From CAZKXU01 sp964556665 (GTDB lineage: Bacteria; Bdellovibrionota_C; UBA2361; CAZKXU01), in the NCBI GenBank assembly GCA_964556665.1, contig CAZKXU010000053.1:1-23230 (forward strand): DNA of 23,230 nucleotides. The letters are read 5' to 3'. This document shows positions 7,732-16,800 of the stretch, in pieces. The notes beneath the pieces are model-generated. The model was not told where the DNA came from and searched no databases. It worked only from the letters and a program-made list of their open reading frames with translations. Positions within the stretch are counted from its first letter, which is position 1. Every line of letters begins with the position of its first letter. Position numbers and translations under genes: made by a program.

Positions 7732-7758
7732 GCCTCCACCAAACTAACTACACATTCA

Positions 7759-7833
7759 TATTTTCGATCGCTCGGCATTAAGACGCTTGTAGTTGCGCAA
7801 GGTCACTGAGAAAATTGTTTTGGGAATGTGCTC
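7759..7833. repeat. junction repeat upstream of broken higB
   Basis: Contains TTTTCGATCGCTC, GCTTGTAGTTGCGCAAGGTC, ACTGAGAAAATTGTT and GGGAATGTGCTCC. The first three blocks recur, in the same order, at 10491-10568 and in the tandem copy broken by the assembly gap. The last block resembles the ends of the spacer repeats. It abuts the ORF6N stop codon. Confidence 0.7.
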
Positions 7834-8343
7834 CTATCTGCCAAATCCTATCAATCGTTCTTTCTTTGGATGTTGCGGCTCTATGAGTTGGCGGATTGCA
7901 TTGAAGACTGCTCTAAACTGCCCATCATACTTTTGCTCAAGTTCGTCGACCTTTTTTGCTAAATCCTTATATGCCATTGCAGCCTGTCGTAGCCGCACAA
8001 ATGCCTTTACCAATTCAATGCTAGCCTGGACTGCTACCTTACTTTTCAGAATAGTGGCGGCCATTACAACACCATGCTCAGTGAAGGCCAGGGCTGGTTT
8101 ACGACGACCGCCCCAACTTGATATCGCAATTTGCGACATCAAGTTTGATAGCTCTTCCACAGACACCTCAAAGACAAACTCAGCTGGAAATCGTTCGCGG
8201 TTTCGTCTAACCTGCTCGTTTAGACGTCCAGTGTTTATTCCATATAGAGCAGCGAGATCCTGGTCCAAGATTACACGCTGGCCCCGTAGTACCACAATGG
8301 AAGCCTCTTGATCTAATAACTGGCCTGGATTCCCCTTTTGCAT
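7834..8343 (-). CDS. ORF6N-domain protein
   Basis: A 169-residue protein with a complete ORF6N domain, a DNA-binding domain known from phage antirepressors and bacterial accessory genes. Signature segments are VVLRGQRVILDQDLAALYG, LNEQVRRNRERFPAEFVFE, SQIAISSWGGRRKPALAFTE and HGVVMAATILKSKVAVQ, followed by a helical tail ending in LIEPQHPKKERLIGFG, which is also common in this family. It is a stand-alone gene with its own flanking repeats. Members of the family often travel with mobile or defence islands and usually have no defined target. The ATG at 8343 gives a full-length family member. Confidence 0.88.
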   Translation of the reverse strand: MQKGNPGQLLDQEASIVVLRGQRVILDQDLAALYGINTGRLNEQVRRNRERFPAEFVFEVSVEELSNLMSQIAISSWGGRRKPALAFTEHGVVMAATILKSKVAVQASIELVKAFVRLRQAAMAYKDLAKKVDELEQKYDGQFRAVFNAIRQLIEPQHPKKERLIGFGR

Positions 8344-8359
8344 ATTGAAAACATACCCC

Positions 8360-8556
8360 CATATTAGTATTCGAAGAATTTAGTTAATTGTTGCCTAGAT
8401 GCTAACTGTTTTTGCTGCTATTTTAGCTCTATCAGCCATTGATCTGATTTTATTTTGAGATTTAGAGCCGCCAGATCCTCCTTGCAGCGAAAAAATCACT
8501 TGGCTTTAATAATTTTAACTCATTTGAATTTTCTCAAGGTCTCTGAGAGGATGTGC
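8360..8556. repeat. spacer repeat, copy B (extended)
   Basis: It starts CATATTAGTATTCGAAGAAT, passes through ATGCTAACTGTTTTTGCTGC and GCTCTATCAGCCATT, and ends CTCTGAGAGGATGTGCC at 8541-8556. Compared with the copy at 9222-9322 it carries about 90 extra bases between GATTTTA and CTCTGAGAG. It fills the whole gap between the ORF6N gene and the higA gene, with no gene inside. Confidence 0.75.
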
Positions 8557-8871
8557 CTATGCAGCCCTTATTAATACTTTCATATCCAACCCTGCTTGAT
8601 TAAGCTGTCCTTGCAATGCAAGTCTAATGAATTGCTCTTTTGAAAATTGTAGCTTGTCAGCAAAGGTGGACGCGGCATTAACGCTCAAGGCTTTTCTTCC
8701 TTTTTCGATATCACACAGATGACTCTTTGAAAGACCAAGTAATGCTGCGAATTCAACTTGTGTATACTCATCTGACAATCTAATCGAACGTATTAGTTCA
8801 CCAATAGTTAAAGCCTGACCAGTAAGATTTTCAAGATCTCTTGTCGCCTTACTTCTAATTTTAATAGTCAT
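8557..8871 (-). CDS. higA: HigA/XRE-type antitoxin
   Basis: A 104-residue helix-turn-helix protein. The Xre/Cro-type motif spans about residues 24-80: LIRSIRLSDEYTQVEFAALL, GLSKSHLCDIEKGRKALSVN, then AASTFADKLQFSKEQFIRLAL. It lies immediately after a RelE/HigB-type toxin gene and its start overlaps that gene's stop by 11 bases, the order toxin first and antitoxin second that marks HigBA modules. It would neutralise the toxin and repress the operon. The start at 8871 is set by the overlap and by the conserved N-terminal region. Confidence 0.88.
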   Translation of the reverse strand: MTIKIRSKATRDLENLTGQALTIGELIRSIRLSDEYTQVEFAALLGLSKSHLCDIEKGRKALSVNAASTFADKLQFSKEQFIRLALQGQLNQAGLDMKVLIRAA

Positions 8872-9142
8872 GTTTATTAACCTCCTGAACTAATACATAC
8901 TTGCCAACCAGATCCGACTTAACTACATAGATAGCACGATATGCTCGACTCAAACGAATGGATCGCTGACCGCTACGTCTTCCATGCAGCGGCTCATCAT
9001 GAAAGCCCGGAATTCTTCTAACTATATCCAACCCCTCATGCTCAACGTTATCGATCCATGCCTGCAATTTGATTACTACATATTCTGGGATTTTATCCAG
9101 CTGTTTTAATAAATTATCTTTTAGTTTAACATGACGGATCAA
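8861..9142 (-). CDS. higB: HigB/RelE-family toxin
   Basis: A 93-residue toxin of the RelE/ParE superfamily, whose members act mostly as ribosome-dependent mRNA interferases. Family features are the central RRIPGFHDEPLHGRRSGQRS, then IRLSRAYRAIYVV and the C-terminal LVQEVNKHDY. It precedes and overlaps its antitoxin. It is not closely related to the broken higB at 7498-7731, which has the GPGYRVYF and GGDK signatures of a different branch, so the two modules are not a recent duplication. Start at the ATG at 9142. Confidence 0.85.
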   Translation of the reverse strand: MIRHVKLKDNLLKQLDKIPEYVVIKLQAWIDNVEHEGLDIVRRIPGFHDEPLHGRRSGQRSIRLSRAYRAIYVVKSDLVGKYVLVQEVNKHDY

Positions 9143-9221
9143 ATGCTATCCTCCCATAGTACACTAAATTAGTGAATCCTGCAAGTCCCGTATTTGGGAT
9201 GTTCTTATTACTCCAAGTAGT

Positions 9222-9322
9222 CATATTAGTATTCGAAGAATTTAGTGATTTGTTGCTTAGATGCTCACTGTTTTTTAGCTCTATCAGCCATTCATATGAT
9301 TTTACCTCTGAGAGCATGTGCC
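9222..9322. repeat. spacer repeat, copy C
   Basis: It starts CATATTAGTATTCGAAGAAT, passes through ATGCTCACTGTTTT and GCTCTATCAGCCATT, and ends CTCTGAGAGCATGTGCC at 9306-9322. It lies between the higB start and the transposase gene. Confidence 0.75.
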
Positions 9323-9392
9323 GGGAATAATATACCTCTCTCAAAATGAGGTAAGTAAGAAACTTTCGATCAAATCCTGCGATTACTCAGGC

Positions 9393-10319
9393 ATGGGGTA
9401 TCATCCACGCATTGAATCTAAAGAGTATGCATCTTTTCTAACCACCCGAAGCCGCAACTCCGAGCTCTGGTTTGTGAACAATAAACCGCTGGAGGAGGCG
9501 ATCTTGGGTTATACGGCGAAGTTCACAGATCGCTACAGAGTTAAGCTGTATGCTTTGGCCATAGAAGGGAATCACACGCAAGCACCGGCGCACTTTCCTA
9601 TGTGTAATCGGGGAGCGTTTATGCGCGATCTGAACTCGTGTATCGCACGTGCTGTAGACCGGCTAACGCCGGAGTATCCGGGAGGTAAGTTTTGGGGGAG
9701 GCGGTATTCTAACGAGTTCATGCCGGGGGATGCAGATATTGAAGACAGATTTTTTTATACAGTTCTTCAACCGGTCCAGGATGGGTTGGTTGAAAGGATC
9801 TCTGATTATCCAGGGTACAACTGCTTTCACGATGCTGTGCATGGCATTAAGCGCAAATTTAAGGTTGTACGGTGGGCGGAGTATAATGCGGCGAAGCGTT
9901 ACAATGATTCTGTTCCTATTAAAGATTATACCGACATCGTCACATTAGAATACACACGGCTCCCCGGCTACGAGCATCTCTCACAGAAGGAGTATGCAAA
10001 GCTAATGTTATCGAAGCTGGAGAAGCGTAGGCTTGAGATTGTAGCAGAACGTCGCGCCGCCGGTCTTGGCTTTGCTGGTAGAGAAGCACTACTTGCTACC
10101 AAACGCGGAGCTAAGCCGCGCAGCACTAAAAAATCAAGTATTAACTCAAAGCGTCCTAGAGTGCTTTCTGTTTGTCCAGAGAGGCATGCGGCCTGTAAGG
10201 CGTGGTATTTTAAGATCTACTTTGAGTATAAAGCCGCATCCTTTCGTTATCGACACGGGGAGCTTGATACTGAATTTCCGAATGGCACTTATCGTCCGTA
10301 TTATCATCCGCCGCCTTGA
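9393..10319 (+). CDS. REP-associated tyrosine transposase (RAYT) homologue
   Basis: A 308-residue protein of the IS200-like Y1 transposase superfamily, RAYT branch, whose members are thought to move REP palindromes as single strands. The region ALAIEGNHTQAPAHF (about 55-69) aligns with the NHxH metal-binding motif, but the second His is Gln (H61-x-Q63). The putative catalytic Tyr is in FFYTVLQPVQDGLVERISDY (Tyr about 122), equivalent to the YI.NPV..GLV segment of RAYTs. A long C-terminal extension (190-308) is basic and has a TKRGAKPRSTKKSS stretch. I chose the ATG at 9393, beginning MGYHPRIESKEYASF; the GTG at 9318 lies inside a repeat. The gene is alone on the plus strand in an otherwise minus-strand accessory block and is followed by tandem repeats. 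Many REP-like palindromes in the window are possible substrates. Confidence 0.82.
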   Translation: MGYHPRIESKEYASFLTTRSRNSELWFVNNKPLEEAILGYTAKFTDRYRVKLYALAIEGNHTQAPAHFPMCNRGAFMRDLNSCIARAVDRLTPEYPGGKFWGRRYSNEFMPGDADIEDRFFYTVLQPVQDGLVERISDYPGYNCFHDAVHGIKRKFKVVRWAEYNAAKRYNDSVPIKDYTDIVTLEYTRLPGYEHLSQKEYAKLMLSKLEKRRLEIVAERRAAGLGFAGREALLATKRGAKPRSTKKSSINSKRPRVLSVCPERHAACKAWYFKIYFEYKAASFRYRHGELDTEFPNGTYRPYYHPPP

Positions 10320-10384
10320 TGGATTTTACGCCTCCTAATTAATCCGCACCCATTCTTTCGATCATCCTCAAAAAAACCGAGATT

Positions 10385-10520
10385 GTCGTAGTCTATCGAA
10401 AATCTGATTTTTAGACTATTTAGCTGCGTTTTGATCGCACACAGATGCTTTCTGACCGCTCCAAAAAATCCTCTAATCCAACCGCCTTATCAAATTTTCG
10501 ATCGCTCTGCTTTAAGTCGC
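10385..10520 (-). pseudogene. possible strongly decayed higB remnant
   Basis: On the minus strand this stretch is colinear with the sequence leading into the broken higB at 7498-7731. GAGCGATCGAAAAT and GATCAAAACG are shared and separated by exactly 57 bases in both places, and ATAGACTAYG follows after 33 versus 35 bases. The in-between identity is only about one half by eye count. A reading frame giving FSIDYDN sits where IIDYGPG lies in the other copy. No intact frame remains. It may instead be a shared non-coding element. Confidence 0.35.
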
Positions 10521-10568
10521 TTGTAGTTGCGCAAAGTCACTGAGAAAATTGTTGTAGAAAATTGTTGT
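10445..10568. repeat. 124-bp tandem repeat, first unit
   Basis: The unit begins ATGCTTTCTGACCGCTCC, includes TTTTCGATCGCTC and GTTGCGCAAAGTCACTGAG, and ends GAAAATTGTTGT. A second unit starts at 10569 and is identical for its 55 visible bases until the run of N. Confidence 0.9.
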
Positions 10569-10797
10569 ATGCTTTCTGACCGCTCCAAAAAATCCTCTAA
10601 TCCAACCGCCTTATCAAATTTTCNNNNNNNNNNNNNNNNNNNNNNNNNNNNNNNNNNNNNNNNNNNNNNNNNNNNNNNNNNNNNNNNNNNNNNNNNNNNN
10701 NNNNNNNNNNNNNNNNNNNNNNNGATCGCACTGCTTTAAGTCGCTTGTAGTTGCGCAAAGTCACTGAGAAAATTGTTGTGGAAAATTGTTGGTGGGT
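10569..10797. repeat. 124-bp tandem repeat, second unit interrupted by assembly gap
   Basis: Bases 10569-10623 match the first 55 bases of the unit at 10445. After the 100 N the sequence resumes with GATCGCACTGCTTTAAG, exactly where the unit would continue (one mismatch), and runs to about 10797. The gap therefore sits inside the repeat array, and its true size is unknown and could be zero or several units. Confidence 0.85.
10624..10723. other. assembly gap (100 N)
   Basis: Exactly 100 undetermined bases, a conventional placeholder for a scaffold gap of unknown length. Confidence 0.98.
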
Positions 10798-10827
10798 TGG
10801 TGGTACCAATATTCCAACGTTGGTGCC

Positions 10828-13764
10828 CTATACCCGCGCCGCTCCCGTAGCTGCCTCATCTGCAGCTTTAGATCCACTCTCATCCTGCTTCCTTTCAGCA
10901 TCAGGATCATACTGCCATGGACGTGTAATCGTCCGGTATATAGGGAACTTATCAACCCACTTTACAAGTAAAGAGGTAGCCCAATGTGCATCAACTTTCA
11001 CAAATAGCCAGGATAGGCGCGATATAACTCTATAGCGAAGTACATAGGTAAGGTTTGAATAATCTTTAAACTGCTCCTGCACTAGCTGTACTGCCTCTTG
11101 GTCTCGCTTAACCATTTCTTCAGGAGTAAAGTCCCCACCATAATTAAGCTGCATATGCTCAAGCTTAACGAGACATTTATTATAAAAACCCTCAGTAAAG
11201 TGTCGCATACTATATTCTGTACGGTTTCCTCCCAGTACGGGGATAGCTGGATCTGCACTAATACCATCACACAGTGATTTGTGCATGGCATTTTGCAGCG
11301 CTGCCATTACGATTTCCTCGTAACCCTCAAATAGCTTACGACTATCTATCTGCCTGCCATTACTAAGCTTAGTTGGTGCAGATAAAATATCTTCTGGGCT
11401 ATACCCTTTTGCCTTTGCAATTGAAATTAATAGATCTCTAACTTGACCTCTCTCATATGCACTCATTGCTTCTACCTTGCCGCGCTTGCCAAGATCAATT
11501 ATTGAGCCATCACGAATTCGAATGACCTCCTGTATCTTATTATCAACTTCAATCGGGTCATATCTACCACTTCCTATTTCATGCGGCTTTTTGCGCCATC
11601 CCCAACGATTACCCTCCAACTCAATACGCATCGTTTCCGCCAGCGATGCTGCTTGAAGTGCTTCTTTGTCCTTAAGGTTTTTAATTTGCTCCTCAACTCT
11701 ATGTTTTTCAGATGCTATAAGCTTAATATTAGTACGATGAGCAGCCTTAAGTAAATTATAAGTTAGGTATAAAGCTAGAAAGGTGGCACCAACCACAGAT
11801 GCTGTAGGCATCCCAGCTAGAAAAAATGACCATTTACCCATAACCATTAAGTTAGCTCCACCATAATAATGGAGGGCATAAGTCGCGAGCTTTACTATCC
11901 CTACTGGAATTAAAGCGCCTGCAAAAGATTTGACGGTCTGTACTAACAACCCTCTGCGTAGATCAAATACAGCCATAAATTTCGCGAGTTCCGGCCGTTT
12001 GAAAAACGGAATCTTCATTTCGGGAGATCTCACAAACTTACGCCATCTCTGAATTTGCTTATCTCGTGCACTTTCTAATTCTTTAAGTTTATCTGCTAAC
12101 ACATCAGGATGACTACGATAGCGAGCTGTTATCGATTTTCTCCTTAAATAAAATTGGAACTTAGAAACAACATCCCATCTATTTTCCTTTACTATCTTCT
12201 TATTTTCAGCATTAGCTGCACTCTGAGTCCGGCCACTATTTTTACCATGGAAAAGCCAGCCTAGAAACTTTGTAGCAGCGAACGCTGAAAGCCCTCCTAC
12301 TATCGACCAAGGCGCGGATACGCCAATTGATAGATAGGTAGCGATACCAACTATAGGGCTTGTAGCTCCAATCCACCTACTGATAACTCCAAGGGCCAGT
12401 CCTGCTCCTATAGCTCCCACCATTGGCAACCCAACTGTTGATGCAACAGCATACCCAACCGTTGCTCCCACGACTCCTCGGCAAATCGGAGTACTAAGCA
12501 GATCCAACAACCTTCCTATGCCCATCATGGAGAGCAATGGACTTCGATCTACAAGTTCACGACGCAAAAAAGAGAAGTATGAACATTCTTCGGCAACTCG
12601 ATAAATGCTATTTAAACGGCGATGAAGCTTAATAACTATTTTTGTATAAGGATAGTCTTCATCTTGTGTTGCAAATCGTGGCGTTGGACCTGGCCATTTA
12701 TCCTTCATCGTTGCTAAGGCGTCCTCACACTCAGCCTCTGTGTATGTTTTTATCTTATCATTACGTGCGTCCTCCATTAATTGCTGCAAACGTCTATATA
12801 ACTTTGCAGAACCCAAAACCTCTTCCAAGGTAGTATCATCTGGCGCAGGTGTTTTTAGGTCTTTATTTCCTAAAAACTTATTTAAGCTCGCAAGCCACAC
12901 CTCACAAGCCTCATTATAAGCCTTCTCATTGAATCCTTCGTCAGTAAAGAAATCTTTTTTTGAAGGCTTATCACCAACATCATATGCTAAATTGACTTTG
13001 CCATAATGAGCACTATCTTTATCATTTATCACTTCTACATCTAAACCAGCTATGTGCTCACCGTATTCCTTGTAGAGTTCAACTCTATATTCATATATTA
13101 ACTTTCTATCTTCTTTACTCAACTTATCACCTGTAGCATATACGGGGTCGCTCCCTGTTTTAGTCCTTATCTTGTCCAGTTCATCTTTGACATTAATACC
13201 AAAATCATTAAATGCTGAGATAACAAGCCCCATCTGGTCTAAGAAGAAGAACTCATCTAAGACCATCCGAAGACCCTTAAAATCTACGTATTTATCCCAA
13301 CTCTCTCCTGGTTTAAGTTTAGGCAGAGTAACTACTATATCAACAGGCACCTTCCAGACTCCTTTGGAGTAATCTGCGTATGAACCAGGATCACGTACCA
13401 ACGGAGCATCAGCTTGTTTCGTTTCTATTAGGCCCCCCTCACCTGTTAATGCATATTTATTCAACATCTTACCAAAAGCATTGGCGACATTAGCACGCCG
13501 TGCTTGCGTAAGCGGTAATAACTTTCCGGAAGGTGATGGACATGCCGCTAAAAATAAATGAAGCCGTTTCTGAACTGTAGTGCTATTCCCTCTGTCTAAC
13601 ACCATTGGTGTATCTGCAGTTTTCGGTGCTACTATCTTTGAATTAATTGGTGCAGGTAGAGTACCAGGTGCAACACTGCCTCCCTTAGAGACAACATTTA
13701 CAGGCACTGGAGCATGACCAACATTACCTGTAATTGGCTTACTTGGACCTTTATATAAGTGCAT
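10828..13764 (-). CDS. large polytopic membrane protein of unknown function
   Basis: A 978-residue protein I do not recognise. A Pro/Gly-rich N-terminus (1-60) and a long soluble charged region (65-400) precede a glycine-rich cluster of hydrophobic segments (about 428-446, 447-463, 469-486 and 487-505). A Lys/Arg-rich soluble stretch follows (510-605), then two more segments (about 610-630 and 645-672) and a long hydrophilic C-terminus that ends in an Ala/Glu/Ser tail. Six membrane passes are likely. AGGAAGGG lies directly before the ATG. It follows the TraG-like gene by 131 AT-rich bases on the same strand, so it is probably the last gene of the transfer-type cluster and may be an accessory inner-membrane component. 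That role is inferred from position only. Confidence 0.82.
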   Translation of the reverse strand: MHLYKGPSKPITGNVGHAPVPVNVVSKGGSVAPGTLPAPINSKIVAPKTADTPMVLDRGNSTTVQKRLHLFLAACPSPSGKLLPLTQARRANVANAFGKMLNKYALTGEGGLIETKQADAPLVRDPGSYADYSKGVWKVPVDIVVTLPKLKPGESWDKYVDFKGLRMVLDEFFFLDQMGLVISAFNDFGINVKDELDKIRTKTGSDPVYATGDKLSKEDRKLIYEYRVELYKEYGEHIAGLDVEVINDKDSAHYGKVNLAYDVGDKPSKKDFFTDEGFNEKAYNEACEVWLASLNKFLGNKDLKTPAPDDTTLEEVLGSAKLYRRLQQLMEDARNDKIKTYTEAECEDALATMKDKWPGPTPRFATQDEDYPYTKIVIKLHRRLNSIYRVAEECSYFSFLRRELVDRSPLLSMMGIGRLLDLLSTPICRGVVGATVGYAVASTVGLPMVGAIGAGLALGVISRWIGATSPIVGIATYLSIGVSAPWSIVGGLSAFAATKFLGWLFHGKNSGRTQSAANAENKKIVKENRWDVVSKFQFYLRRKSITARYRSHPDVLADKLKELESARDKQIQRWRKFVRSPEMKIPFFKRPELAKFMAVFDLRRGLLVQTVKSFAGALIPVGIVKLATYALHYYGGANLMVMGKWSFFLAGMPTASVVGATFLALYLTYNLLKAAHRTNIKLIASEKHRVEEQIKNLKDKEALQAASLAETMRIELEGNRWGWRKKPHEIGSGRYDPIEVDNKIQEVIRIRDGSIIDLGKRGKVEAMSAYERGQVRDLLISIAKAKGYSPEDILSAPTKLSNGRQIDSRKLFEGYEEIVMAALQNAMHKSLCDGISADPAIPVLGGNRTEYSMRHFTEGFYNKCLVKLEHMQLNYGGDFTPEEMVKRDQEAVQLVQEQFKDYSNLTYVLRYRVISRLSWLFVKVDAHWATSLLVKWVDKFPIYRTITRPWQYDPDAERKQDESGSKAADEAATGAARV

Positions 13765-13895
13765 ACCCTTCCTAAATAATAAATATTACAAAAACCATAA
13801 ATATTCCTAAACTACGCACACAACTTACAAACATCCTAACCCGACTATCTCTATACTATCTTGGCCTACCCCTCTATACACAAAATTTCCTTTCA

Positions 13896-16800
13896 TCACT
13901 TAGACCCTTCTGGCGTATGCGGCCCTAGAGCCTCAGCACTCCAGCTAGCTGCATTTTGTACAGTATCAGAAAGAGTAGCGCTGGAAGGTAAGACTCCGAT
14001 GTCCTGACCAAAACGATATCCCCATTCACCTCCTGGAACATGGGTCAGAATATCACCCATTTCCTTCCTAGCATCACTCCAGAATGGAGAGTTGAAATCC
14101 GTGTCAGCAAATTCCTTATAAAACCCTTGTGCATTTCCAAAATCCCCCCACAGTGAACCAGTACCCTCTTGAATCGCCCTATCCGCTGTGCCACCATCTG
14201 ACATAAAGGATCCTGCATTTTTGGCGTCCTCTCCAAGGTATCCGCTCATCGCCATACCCACAATATCTGTAGGCTTACCACGGACACCAAATGTTCCTGA
14301 AAGAACACCTCTGGCAGCAGAAGATGCGGCCATTTTTGAGCCCCAATCCCTCTCCATCGCAGCTGTTTCGTTCTCTGCAAAGAACGATGCTGCCGCTTTT
14401 GCACGATCTGCCGCATATCGTAAACGAGCACTATTCTGACTAGCCTCAAATCCCTCAATACCCTGGCCTCTGGCTTTAGAGTTCTGGGCAAACTGCTCAC
14501 CGTTATAGTTTTGACCAAAGTGATATCGCAAAGCGGACGGAACCGCCGCTCCCAGTTTGCCGGCACCCGAACCTAATACTGCCCCAACAGCGGACAACCC
14601 CATGTCCAAGTTCCTATCCTTCAACCCCGCATTACTAGCCCCAAACTCAAACAACCGTCCCTTCTGATCCGCCAAGCTACTCTTATAAGCTTCGAAGCCT
14701 CCCTGGTTCTCAAGCCCCAAATACCCCGCCCCCATTCCACTCTGCCTAAGCGCCTTAGCATACCCCGCCTGCTTCATCTCCGCCCCAACAGCATGCGCCC
14801 TGGTCTGCCAATCGGAGGTAGCCGCCGAGCCTGCCGCTCTTCCGGACTCACTCGCAATACCGCTTACCGCCTGGCTGATCTGGCCTGCGGCCCAGCTCTT
14901 TGAGCCAAGGACGATCTGTCCAACTACCGCGGGAACGGCGAAATATAGCGCCGACATGATATAGATGTAGTAGGAGTTAGTGACGTCTAGATCTAACTTA
15001 AGACTTAGTAATGTTAGTCGATCGAAGAGATCCATCGCTTTATGAAGCTCATCCACGCCATTGCCTAAGGCCTTAACAGCTACCTTAGCCGGAACAACAC
15101 TATTATTAATCGTTATTGAGTTTAATCCGCTGGTTGTAATTTCAGCGACTAAGCTATTTACCCCTTCCGCCTGAGAACCAACACCAAGCATCGCCCAGAT
15201 ACTACGCTCAAGAAGCATGACCACGGCGAAACCTACATCCCATAGTTTTACCCAGGCCCAAAAACCCATCCAGGTAAAGAGCATTTTGTGCATACCCGGG
15301 ATCACCATCAGCATACAGGCGAACGGATAGGCTAAGGCTAGGAGATAAAGAGTTACACCTTGGAAATACGGCATCATCTTTGCCCAAACATAGATCTCAC
15401 CATATTTACTCTTCTGGTTTACATCACGCTGAAAGATCTCGGTATCAGAGACTATCTTTTCACTGCCGGTGATCTGCGACTCAAAATCAACCCGCGGCAT
15501 CATGCTTAGCTCATTTCTAAACATATACGACAGGATCAGATTCTTAATAAATTCCTGTCTATCTACCGTAGATGGCTCGCCAAAGTTGTCCTTAATCCTC
15601 CATCCGTAGGTTAGATAATTCGCCATCTGATCGAGTTTGACCTCGTTTGCAGGCTCAATATTTACAACCTGATTATAGGTAATGCCGGCCTCAACCCTAA
15701 ATCCGCGCATAAGAAGGATTAGGTAATCAGAGCATGATATATAATCCTGGCCTTTAAGTGGTGACAGATCATAGCCGCTACCGGATGTACCGCTGCCGGC
15801 GCCTGAACCTCCTCCTGGGAGTGGAATACTACCAAGAGAACCTGATAATCCTCCGCTACTTCCTGGCAACAGACCGCCTGGCACACTACCTGCTCCACTA
15901 GCTCCTGAAGTAAAAGGATTAATCGAATTAAAATACTCATTTGAGATAAGCTTTCTTACTGAGCGGGGCTGCGGTATGGACTGCGCCTCAAGCGCTCGTG
16001 ATAACGGATCTCCAAACATAGAGCTTGGTCCCCATTGTCCTATACCACTTAAAGTAGATCCAATGGATGGTGCAAAAGCCTGATAGTACACACTCCGCAC
16101 ATCCTCACCGTTCGAATTAGCGGCATTTACACTTAGCTCCGGATTAATTGCGTCGATCATCGCATCACCGCACTCGCTCACTATAAAGTGAGTGAAGGCG
16201 TCACGCATATCTAGGTTATAGAGCTTACTTGAAGTTACGTTCTCTATAACCTGCCACTTCATATCACTAAGCAGATCCCATTTCGGGGTGTTTTTCGGAT
16301 CGTATGAGTTTAGGTTTAATCCAAAACCGAAGTAGGCTCCGGCAGAACTTAAAAAGCCGGGCAGATACCCGGAACCGGAATTATCCCCCTCAAAATTAAG
16401 TATTCCTGTCCATTGTACAAGGGACTGCACAGTATCGGAGATGACCTGGTCATACCAGGCGAATGCACTTGATACGCAGGCCGGGCCATCGGGGCCGCCG
16501 GCAGAGGTAACACTGATTCCAAAGGAGCCCCAACACTCATCAAAGCCGCGGTAAAAAGCGTCACTATGCAATATGTAAGGTGAGTTTCTAAGTCCAACCT
16601 CCGCCAGCTTCCAAACTTCGGTCTGATCATGCGGAACCCAACCAACCATCCAGCGCACGCCGCGGGAAGGCTCACGGTTAAAGACAAGCCAATGAAATAG
16701 AGCCGGGCCGATTAGGAACCAGAGGTAGTTCTTAGGCGGAGTGCCAAGAGCAACACTTATAAGCGCGCCGATTGCGGCGAACACGTAGGCAACTATCGCC

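Noticed and set aside
7793..8311. 172-codon plus-strand frame opposite the ORF6N gene
   Set aside because: It is antisense to a complete ORF6N domain and begins inside a repeated junction sequence.
7078..9322. Classical integron attC sites
   Set aside because: I could not find GTTRRRY and RYYYAAC cores at the borders of the spacers, and no integron integrase is present in the window.
10445..10797. CRISPR-like array
   Set aside because: The two units are directly adjacent and 124 bp long with no unique spacers, and no cas gene is near.
10803..10826. Terminator after the 978-residue gene based on CCAACGTTGG
   Set aside because: The palindrome is short and no T-run follows on the minus strand.
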